IMG/VR virus record: IMGVR_UViG_3300009502_000034
Location: 1 to 64,000 of that record
Reading direction: 5' to 3' (one strand)
From: a virus
DNA: 64,000 nucleotides
Shown piece by piece: positions 40,300 to 47,276 of the stretch; within the stretch, counting starts at the first letter, position 1, and each line of letters begins with the position of its first letter. The notes beneath the pieces were generated by a model. That model made no database searches. It was not told the DNA's origin and worked only from the letters and a program-made list of their open reading frames with translations. The translations under genes were made by a program, and so were the position numbers.

Positions 40300-40551
40300 A
40301 TGAAATGGATAAAAAAGGCAGCACTGAGTGAGCAGGATATAGATGCAATGATTGCCAGCCTTACTGATATTAAGGTTGCAGCGTCAGGCGTGTATTCTAA
40401 ATTGACAGGACTTGGCGGCGTAGAAATAGGTCTTGCCAGACAATTTGTGTCTGATGCGTCTGTTAAACTTGACGGACTCATACAAAAACTTCAGGCGCAA
40501 AAAGTGCCTGTGCAACTTGAGCTACCACTAGATTCAAATAAGCCACAATAA
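40300..40551 (+). CDS. small protein with QLELPLD tail (83 aa)
   Basis: TAGGAGACC precedes the ATG. Begins MKWIKKAAL and ends VQLELPLDSN; compare the gene at 30814. Helical centre. The shared ends suggest that the two are paralogues or carry the same targeting peptides. Confidence 0.6.
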   Translation: MKWIKKAALSEQDIDAMIASLTDIKVAASGVYSKLTGLGGVEIGLARQFVSDASVKLDGLIQKLQAQKVPVQLELPLDSNKPQ

Positions 40552-40562
40552 AGGAGACTAAT

Positions 40563-40859
40563 ATGGCAGATATCAATGAGTTAGAAAAGAGACTTGCGAA
40601 GCTGGAAGAGGGCTTTAATAAGCTCGCATCTATAATTATACAAGCGTCTGAGGAAAAGAAGGCTTCGTCAGACGTTATTCCACCTCACGTAGCTCTTGCT
40701 GGTGAGGGAGCCTCTGCTGGTTACCTGGCTTCAAATTATAACGGTGATGATGATGCTATGGAACTTGGCATGCTTATGGCCGGTGCAGATGCTGAACACG
40801 CTGCTAAAATAGAGCGTCAAGCTTCCCTGTTTAAAAATTCTGTTAAGGAACAGGAGTAA
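40563..40859 (+). CDS. small structural-region protein (98 aa)
   Basis: AAAGGAGAC precedes the ATG. A coiled coil (about 4-30) is followed by an Ala/Gly-rich stretch and a helix. The stop overlaps the next gene (TAATG). Not recognised. Confidence 0.55.
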   Translation: MADINELEKRLAKLEEGFNKLASIIIQASEEKKASSDVIPPHVALAGEGASAGYLASNYNGDDDAMELGMLMAGADAEHAAKIERQASLFKNSVKEQE

Positions 40860-41629
40860 TGAATTTTATCGGCGGGTTTAATAAGGTTGCTGATACGCCC
40901 GACGATAGGACTTGGGAGACTTTTAAGGGGATAGAAAGACTCAACAAGGAAATTAAAAAGATTTTGGCTGAAGCCATAGTGCAATTAGAATCCGGCAAAC
41001 ATAAATATAGTTCAAACTCAGAGCATATTATAGAAGAAATAGATGGCGCCGGAGATTTATCATATAATACAGTACACATAGACGCCGACGGTTCTGATTG
41101 TGATAGATGTTCTTCAGCAGCTGGCACAGATGAGCCCTTAGAGAATTATACGCATAAGGCTAGTAATATGGTGGCCACTGACTCAAAAGGGCACAAAGAA
41201 CAGCTAGATGAGCCTGCACCGCTGTATATAAGAACTCACCCAGGATGTAAACACGATATTATAGTGTTTAATGACGGTGAATATCGTGAGGTATTTGAGG
41301 ATATTATCTTTGATTTCTCCGGTAAAAATATAGGTACCGGTGACGCAAAAGCAATAGTTGATGCACTTATAGAAAAAATTAATAGCGGAGAAAAGGCCCC
41401 AGTTGTGCCAGATGAATCAGATGAATCAGATGAATCAGATGAGGTGGTTGAAGAAGGGGATGGGTCTGAAGAGGAAGAGAAAAACGAAGAAGAGTCTGAA
41501 GAAGAAATCCCTGGGATCTCTCAGGATTTTGAAGACGTTAACACAATGCCATCGATAGCTGATGTAGGCAAGAAGACCACGGAAATATTAAATAAGAAAG
41601 TAAAGTCTTGGCTCATAGGAAAATTATAA
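40859..41629 (+). CDS. structural-region protein with DES repeat (256 aa)
   Basis: Starts in TAATG overlap. Contains CDRCSSAAG near residue 81 and a second Cys/His region near residue 125, then an acidic low-complexity part with repeated DES triplets. Overlaps the next gene by one base. Function unknown. Confidence 0.55.
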   Translation: MNFIGGFNKVADTPDDRTWETFKGIERLNKEIKKILAEAIVQLESGKHKYSSNSEHIIEEIDGAGDLSYNTVHIDADGSDCDRCSSAAGTDEPLENYTHKASNMVATDSKGHKEQLDEPAPLYIRTHPGCKHDIIVFNDGEYREVFEDIIFDFSGKNIGTGDAKAIVDALIEKINSGEKAPVVPDESDESDESDEVVEEGDGSEEEEKNEEESEEEIPGISQDFEDVNTMPSIADVGKKTTEILNKKVKSWLIGKL

Positions 41630-43182
41630 TGGATGAATTAGATTACTTTAAGGGTGGTAAACCGAATATAGCTGATAATCCAGAGATGGATCACGGGTCG
41701 CAAAAGAGCTTAGACAGGATGGACGTGGGCCCAATAGCTAATTATTTTGCTAAGATATATGGTGTTCATCGTGCCGACTTTGACAAAATATTTAAGGGGT
41801 TGTCAGAAGAGGAATATCATTATTATGCTAAGTTAGTTAAACAAGCACCTAAAGAGGAGCCAGATGTAGAGGTTAAGGCGCCCGCAAAAATTGAACATAA
41901 AGAACCATCAAATATTATAGAGATGAGTCAACCCAATAAGGAACTAAATTCTCCAGAAGGAATAGTAGATAGAAGTAAATCTGTTCAAAATACAGAGGAT
42001 AATTTTACTAAGGAAAGAGGTCCGATAAATAACCCGCAGCCTGAGGTTCTTAAACAAGAGACGTTCAACCCGGGCCCAGAGTTAAAAGCTGCTGCCTCTA
42101 TAGGCAATCAAGGAGATACAAATATGAAACGCATTGTTTATGCAAGTCTAGGTGAATGCAAGGTTACGGATTTAAAGAAGGGTGATTATTTTGCATTTTT
42201 AGACAATCCTACGATCTATAAAATAACCGCCGCTGAAGACGGCGTCACCAAGGTCAGTGATGCTTACGGCGGGGATTACGCTTTTGCTAATGAAGAACTT
42301 GGCGAAGAGCGTATGGAAAAACTTCAACCAACTGAGCCTGATAAAATAGTTTTCGCCCCACTAGACCCAGTAACTAGCGTTGAAGATAATGCTAAGCAGG
42401 GTTACGTGATTTATGTAGATGCGGAAGAGCCTGATAGTTATATAGTAACTTGGGACACCGATGGCGAAAATATAGAGGAAGTGTCAGGGGAAGATATAGT
42501 TAAATTAGACACGGAAATAGATGAAAAATTAATTAAGAAGTTGCAGGGTATAAAAGAAGAATACGAGAAGACGCTGTTAGAGGTTGATGCAGAGATGGAC
42601 TCAGATTCAGAAAAAGCTGTTGCCCTGGCTGCTTCAGAAAGATCTGCAGAGGTTGCTGAGTTTAGCAGGTATGTTACAGAGCATGTTGCCTTGTCAGATT
42701 TAGTCGCCAATATGGAAAGCGACATGAGTATTCAGGACGTTAAGGATTTAAAGGGTACGGCAGAAAGTTATGTGCCAGAAGTATTAGCCAGGATTGCCGG
42801 GCTAGATTTAGAGAACAATGAAGGCGTTTATATCAAGGGCGCTAGCGATGCTCTTACCAATGCTTTTTGGGCAGAAATAACCGCCCGCCCAGCAGGGCCT
42901 AAAATGGAAGCAATATTGAAGACTGTGTCAGATGGTAAAAAACAGTGGCTTGCAGAAGAGGCCGTTAAACACGCTAAAAATATTATAGAGAGTCAATACG
43001 TGGCCACAGCAAGGCCAATCGGTAATACTTCGCCGGATAATCACTTATCTGGCGAGCCCTCGTCACCCAAACTATCACCAGAACAAGATGCTAGATATCA
43101 AGAACTTGGTGGTAAAATAAATAGAACCCCAGAGGAAGAAAGAGAGTTCCAGGGTTTATATGCAAAAACTATTCAGGAATAA
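41629..43182 (+). CDS. large structural-region protein with internal start (517 aa)
   Basis: Start at ATG 41629 after TAGGAAA. Residues 1-160 are disordered and Pro/Glu-rich. From residue 166 (MKRIVYASLGECKV) a folded region with small barrel-like segments and acidic helices begins. AAGGAG precedes that internal ATG (42124) in frame, so a shorter 352-residue product may be made as well. Not recognised. Confidence 0.6.
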   Translation: MDELDYFKGGKPNIADNPEMDHGSQKSLDRMDVGPIANYFAKIYGVHRADFDKIFKGLSEEEYHYYAKLVKQAPKEEPDVEVKAPAKIEHKEPSNIIEMSQPNKELNSPEGIVDRSKSVQNTEDNFTKERGPINNPQPEVLKQETFNPGPELKAAASIGNQGDTNMKRIVYASLGECKVTDLKKGDYFAFLDNPTIYKITAAEDGVTKVSDAYGGDYAFANEELGEERMEKLQPTEPDKIVFAPLDPVTSVEDNAKQGYVIYVDAEEPDSYIVTWDTDGENIEEVSGEDIVKLDTEIDEKLIKKLQGIKEEYEKTLLEVDAEMDSDSEKAVALAASERSAEVAEFSRYVTEHVALSDLVANMESDMSIQDVKDLKGTAESYVPEVLARIAGLDLENNEGVYIKGASDALTNAFWAEITARPAGPKMEAILKTVSDGKKQWLAEEAVKHAKNIIESQYVATARPIGNTSPDNHLSGEPSSPKLSPEQDARYQELGGKINRTPEEEREFQGLYAKTIQE

Positions 43183-43201
43183 AATTTAAAGGAGATTAAA
43201 C

Positions 43202-43768
43202 ATGTCAGACATTCAAAACGTCACTCAAAGACAGGGGGCAACCCCAGCAGAATTAGTGGGTAGAGTGGTAGATTCAGTCACTGGGAAGGAAACTATAGTC
43301 CCTATTAAACTTCATAGTAATGGAGATGGTACGTGGTCTCTGGATATAGCTGCCACCATCGAAGGAGATGTTATAGTTGGTGCGGCCATGAATGTGAAGA
43401 ATGTTGCCGGAGCCACTATTAATCCAGCCACAGAAGACACATTATCATCTTTATGCGGCGTGGCTGTAACACCCATCTGTTCTGTGACGACAGCCTCCGG
43501 TGAGATAGTTCCAGCAACGCTTGCCAAGCAGATCAAAATAAAAAATCTCATAATTAATAATGCAGGGGCCTCAGATGTTACAGTTGGGCTTATTATTACC
43601 CAATCTTCCGCTCCTGTCACAATATATTCATTTTTGTATAAACCAGGGGTTATTTATCAACCAATCACTGCGCCTGATTTTATATTGTGCGACGTAAACA
43701 CTAATGTTGGTATAGCCCTTGACGCAACAGTAACGGTAAATTATCACATAGATTATACACTAGTTTAA
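43202..43768 (+). CDS. beta-rich virion-like protein (188 aa)
   Basis: AAAGGAG precedes the ATG. Thr/Val/Ala/Ile-rich all-beta pattern with NVKNVAGATINPATEDT, a segment often seen in phage head or fibre proteins. Probably a surface or decoration protein. Context: just upstream of the radical SAM pair. Confidence 0.6.
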   Translation: MSDIQNVTQRQGATPAELVGRVVDSVTGKETIVPIKLHSNGDGTWSLDIAATIEGDVIVGAAMNVKNVAGATINPATEDTLSSLCGVAVTPICSVTTASGEIVPATLAKQIKIKNLIINNAGASDVTVGLIITQSSAPVTIYSFLYKPGVIYQPITAPDFILCDVNTNVGIALDATVTVNYHIDYTLV

Positions 43769-43779
43769 TAGGAGGTTTT

Positions 43780-43950
43780 ATGGCAGACGTAAATAATGTA
43801 ATTGTAATAAATTCTCAAATGAACAAGGCTGATGCACAGAGACTTTTGACAGCGCTTCAAAATGAAGTAGCCAATTGGGATACGATTAAAGCCAAGCAAT
43901 TAGCGGATATTCAAGCAAGAATAGTTGCGCTGCAAGCAGCGTTAGTGTAA
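43780..43950 (+). CDS. short coiled-coil protein (56 aa)
   Basis: TAGGAGG precedes the ATG. A helical, Ala/Gln-rich heptad pattern covers residues 12-56. It lies between a beta-rich virion-like gene and the radical SAM gene. Function unknown. Confidence 0.55.
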   Translation: MADVNNVIVINSQMNKADAQRLLTALQNEVANWDTIKAKQLADIQARIVALQAALV

Positions 43951-43972
43951 AGTCTTAACTATAGGAGCCGAA

Positions 43973-45139
43973 GTGAGACTAAATACAATTGATTTAATGC
44001 TTACAAATTCATGTAATTTAAGATGTGCTTTCTGTTATATAGGTCAGAATCAGCATGATATAATTTCACAAGAAGATGAGATCAAACGCAACATAGCAAC
44101 ATGTGAATGGGTTTTATCTCAATATCGTGTATCTATGTCAGAGGTTGACCCACAATATAGAATAATAAACTTTAATCTATATGGTGGTGAACCTACAATG
44201 GCATGGGAAAGTGTTAAAGCTTTAGTAGAATGGCGTAAAACTGTGTCAGATATAAATATTCAGATGGGCTTAGTTACTAACATGGTTTTAATGGATGAAG
44301 CTAAGATAGACTATTGTATAGCGAATAATGTAGGAATTCACCCATCTATAGACGGTTGTAAATCGGCCGAAGATATGTATAGGATAACTGCCGATGGAAG
44401 TACGGTATCTGATAAGGTATTTGCCAATGCTAAAGTTTTAACTAGTAAACTTAAAGGTCGTAGTTGCAGATCTACTATAGACCCTAAGACTGCTCCATTT
44501 ATGTTTGAATCTGTTAAATTTGTAACGCAAGAACTTGGTTTTACAACAGTAAACCAAGTATTGGCCGGTGGAGTAGATTGGAAAGACTCAGATATAGAAG
44601 TTGTCAAGACTCAATCTAGATTGATAACAGATTGGTGGTTAGATCAAATGCGTGTTGGAAAACATTATTCTTTATATTATATAAGGAATATGCTAACAGG
44701 CATTTGGAATCCAATTCGCAGAAGAGGATTATGTTCAAGCGGTGTTAGTCATGCTGCTATAGACACAGATGGTAATATTTATCCATGTCATAGATTTTGC
44801 GGAGGCACAACACCTCCTGAATATTTAATGGGTAATATCCATACTGGTGGAGTAGTAAATAAAGAATTAGAAGATAAATTAAAAAATTTTGATTTAGCCA
44901 AATACCATAAAGACAAATGTAGTGGATGTATAGCAGTTAATTCTTGTATGGCTTTGTGCTTACATGAGATGATGTTAAATGGAAGTATGTTTGAGCCTTT
45001 ACCTCATTATTGCAAACTGTGGCCGTTTTATTATGCAGAAGCAATGAGAGCACACGCAATAATGGACGCAGAGAGAAATCAGTTGTATTACCAAATCTAT
45101 CGTCCAAGACCTGCTCAAAATCAGGTTAGGAGAAACTAA
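43973..45139 (+). CDS. radical SAM/SPASM peptide-modifying enzyme
   Basis: GTG start after TAGGAGC. The protein has 388 residues. CNLRCAFC (Cys14, 18, 21) binds the S-adenosylmethionine iron-sulphur cluster; NLYGGEPT near residue 65 is the GGEP-type SAM motif. The C-terminal SPASM domain has Cys254, 272, 276, 316, 319, 325, 329 and 347 for auxiliary clusters. SPASM enzymes such as PapB, QhpD and anSME modify peptides. Its stop overlaps the Cys-repeat gene's start (TAATG), so that protein is the likely substrate. No RRE domain is evident. Confidence 0.9.
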   Translation: MRLNTIDLMLTNSCNLRCAFCYIGQNQHDIISQEDEIKRNIATCEWVLSQYRVSMSEVDPQYRIINFNLYGGEPTMAWESVKALVEWRKTVSDINIQMGLVTNMVLMDEAKIDYCIANNVGIHPSIDGCKSAEDMYRITADGSTVSDKVFANAKVLTSKLKGRSCRSTIDPKTAPFMFESVKFVTQELGFTTVNQVLAGGVDWKDSDIEVVKTQSRLITDWWLDQMRVGKHYSLYYIRNMLTGIWNPIRRRGLCSSGVSHAAIDTDGNIYPCHRFCGGTTPPEYLMGNIHTGGVVNKELEDKLKNFDLAKYHKDKCSGCIAVNSCMALCLHEMMLNGSMFEPLPHYCKLWPFYYAEAMRAHAIMDAERNQLYYQIYRPRPAQNQVRRN

Positions 45140-46419
45140 TGGCCTGTGTAACAAACGATTTAGTATATGGCGGACCTTGTAGTTATTGTGACCAAGGCCC
45201 CTGCATTTTCTGTGACCAAGGCCGTTGCTCTTCTTGCGACCAAGCCACCTGCTACTCTTGTGACCAAAGCACTTGCAGTGTTTGTGACCAAGGTAAATGC
45301 TCTGCTGGAGACAATGGCTGTTGTAATTATTTAGATGCAGGTAAGTGTAGTTTATCAGATTCTGGAATATGCTCTGGAAACGATTCTGGTAAATGTAGTA
45401 ATGGTGACCAAAATTTTTGTAGTAATTGTGACCAAGGACGTTGCTGGAATGGAGATGTAGGCCCTTGTGTTGGTTGGGACATCGGCCCCTGCTCGTATTG
45501 CGACCAAGCCTCTTGTTCTGTCTGCGACCAAGGCCCCTGCTCTTCTTGCGACCAAGCCCGTTGCTCTTCTTGTGACCAAGCTCGTTGTGCTGGCTGTGAC
45601 CAAGGCCCCTGCTCTTCTTGTGACCAAGCCGCTTGCCCACATTGTGACCAAGCCTCTTGTTCTGTCTGCGACCAATGGTCTCACTGCCCTAACGACATCG
45701 GCCCCTGCTCGTATTGTGACCAGGCTTCTTGCACAGGATGTGACCAAGGGAAATGTTCAGGTTGTGACCAGGCTTCTTGCACAGGATGTGACCAAGGGAA
45801 ATGTTCAGGTGGGGACCAGGCTTATTGCGTAGGATGTGACCAAGGGAAATGTTCAGGTTGTGACCAGGCTTCTTGCTCAAATTGTGACCAAGCTCGTTGT
45901 GCTTCGTGTGACCAAGGCCCCTGCTCTTCTTGCGATCAACGCTGGTGCTCTTCTTGCGACCAAGGCTATTGTGTTGGCTGTGACATCGGATATTGTATAA
46001 ACTGTGACCAAGGGAAATGTAGTGGTGTAGACCAAGGGAAATGTTCTGCTGGAGATATTGGGCCATGTAGAAATACTGATGCAGGTATTTGTTCTGCTTG
46101 TGATGAAGGACATTGTAGCAATGGAGATAATGGTTTATGTTTATTGTGTGATGATAGTCCATGTAAAATTAATGATATTACTGATTGGCCTTGCTCTCAA
46201 AATGATTCTGGAAAGTGTTCAAGTTGTGACCAAGGTTATTGTACAAACTGTGACCAAGGGAAATGTAGTGGTGAAGACCAAGGGAAATGTGCTGCTGGAG
46301 ATGTTGGACCTTGTACTAACTGCGACCAAGGTCCTTGCTTAGCAATGGATGTAGGCGGTTGTACGGCAAGCGACATGCCAGTTTATTTAATTATGACTAA
46401 TGTAAAAAAAAATAGATAA
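45139..46419 (+). CDS. giant Cys-x3-Asp octad-repeat protein, likely radical SAM substrate
   Basis: The protein has 426 residues, nearly all octads of the form C-x3-D-x3, for example CSSCDQGP or CSAGDNGC. I count 51 units: 50 keep Cys and Asp four apart, and one (HCPNDIGP) has the Cys shifted by one. About 31 units also have Cys at position 4; the others have G, N, S, L, W, V, T, E or M there. So C1 and D5 are the fixed pair. Cys-x3-Asp is the pattern crosslinked by ranthipeptide maturases. There is no signal peptide and no clear leader. It could instead be a metal-binding or beta-helical virion protein. Confidence 0.8.
   Translation: MACVTNDLVYGGPCSYCDQGPCIFCDQGRCSSCDQATCYSCDQSTCSVCDQGKCSAGDNGCCNYLDAGKCSLSDSGICSGNDSGKCSNGDQNFCSNCDQGRCWNGDVGPCVGWDIGPCSYCDQASCSVCDQGPCSSCDQARCSSCDQARCAGCDQGPCSSCDQAACPHCDQASCSVCDQWSHCPNDIGPCSYCDQASCTGCDQGKCSGCDQASCTGCDQGKCSGGDQAYCVGCDQGKCSGCDQASCSNCDQARCASCDQGPCSSCDQRWCSSCDQGYCVGCDIGYCINCDQGKCSGVDQGKCSAGDIGPCRNTDAGICSACDEGHCSNGDNGLCLLCDDSPCKINDITDWPCSQNDSGKCSSCDQGYCTNCDQGKCSGEDQGKCAAGDVGPCTNCDQGPCLAMDVGGCTASDMPVYLIMTNVKKNR
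45718..45861 (+). repeat. 48-bp tandem repeat inside the Cys-rich gene, three copies
   Basis: A 48-base unit (two octads, starting GACCAGGCTTCTTGC) occurs at 45718, 45766 and 45814 with few changes, and a partial fourth copy follows. It shows recent in-frame expansion of the repeat gene. Confidence 0.8.
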
Positions 46420-46429
46420 TGGAGGCGTG

Positions 46430-46762
46430 ATGAATTTTCTTGGCGCATCATATTTTTATATATCAGTTTTTAACATAATTGTGGGGTTGTATATGATGAT
46501 CTCATTTATGAGAAATTATTTTACTCTAAAAAATTTTTTAAACACGTCTAAAATTATTGATCGTAGACGTGGTGGTTTAATAATGTTGGAAATTATGATT
46601 TTGCTATCATTTTCCATTTGGTCTCACGGGACAATAGCAATCATTAATATGTTTGATAAGGTGTACAATTTTGGTCAATTTACACATGTGTTATGGTTTG
46701 TACCAGCCATAGCCATTATGATTGCTTTAATTAAAATGGTAACAATTTCTACAAAAGGATAA
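46430..46762 (+). CDS. three-pass membrane protein, holin-like in outline (110 aa)
   Basis: ATG 46430 is favoured over GTG 46427 because TGGAGG is then four bases away. Hydrophobic helices lie at about 9-28, 49-69 and 83-104 with basic loops. Small size and three passes would fit a holin or other phage membrane protein. No family confirmed. Confidence 0.55.
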   Translation: MNFLGASYFYISVFNIIVGLYMMISFMRNYFTLKNFLNTSKIIDRRRGGLIMLEIMILLSFSIWSHGTIAIINMFDKVYNFGQFTHVLWFVPAIAIMIALIKMVTISTKG

Positions 46763-46764
46763 AT

Positions 46765-47070
46765 ATGCCTGGTAAAAACGACATAAGCGTATTGCTGTTA
46801 AACCAAATATCTACAATGGTCGCTGCCTCAAATGCATCTGCTGAGGAGACCAAAAAGGCTCTTATAGCTGTTAGGGATTTAACGGACAGACAAAACGTGT
46901 TGCTTGCAGAGATTTTGGCAGGGCAAAAACAATTCCAGTCTCTAACCGTGAGATATGGTGCGTATTTTGTTATAGTTCTTTTTCTTATTATAGCAGGATT
47001 ATTGATGGCCCTAAATGTGAAAGGCGCAGATACAATTTCCAATGTTATAGCTAAGGTGGTAACAAAATGA
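46765..47070 (+). CDS. membrane protein with C-terminal anchor (101 aa)
   Basis: The N-terminal 65 residues are helical and may form a coiled coil (Ala/Glu/Lys/Asp). One membrane helix covers about 68-90. This XhlA-like layout occurs near lysis genes. Overlaps the next gene (ATGA). Function inferred weakly. Confidence 0.5.
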   Translation: MPGKNDISVLLLNQISTMVAASNASAEETKKALIAVRDLTDRQNVLLAEILAGQKQFQSLTVRYGAYFVIVLFLIIAGLLMALNVKGADTISNVIAKVVTK

Positions 47071-47276
47071 TAAAGCAGTATAATCTAAAGAAGAGAGGGA
47101 AAAATATGACTAGCGTGGACATACAAAAGTTTGTAAATAGGGCCAACATAACTGTAAAAGCAATGAAAAAGAATACGGAGGAAATGGCAGGTATAAACGA
47201 CGACTTGCGTGAGGCCATATGCACAGTAGAACAACTATCCCAAGCGTTTACCGGGAAAATAAAGAATGGTAAATAA
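47067..47276 (+). CDS. small helical protein (69 or 56 aa)
   Basis: The ATG at 47067 overlaps the previous stop. A second in-frame ATG at 47106 has the better ribosome binding site (AGAGGG). Helical and charged; overlaps the ligase start by eleven bases. Function unknown. Confidence 0.5.
   Translation: MIKQYNLKKRGKNMTSVDIQKFVNRANITVKAMKKNTEEMAGINDDLREAICTVEQLSQAFTGKIKNGK

Noticed and set aside
44999-46162. Long open frames on the minus strand across the Cys-repeat gene
   Set aside because: They mirror the repeat codons of the + strand gene, have no ribosome binding sites and code for low-complexity His/Arg/Gly-rich strings. They are shadow frames.
45139-46419. CRISPR-like array
   Set aside because: The 24- and 48-base periodicity is contiguous, in frame and without unique spacers. 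It is a coding tandem repeat.
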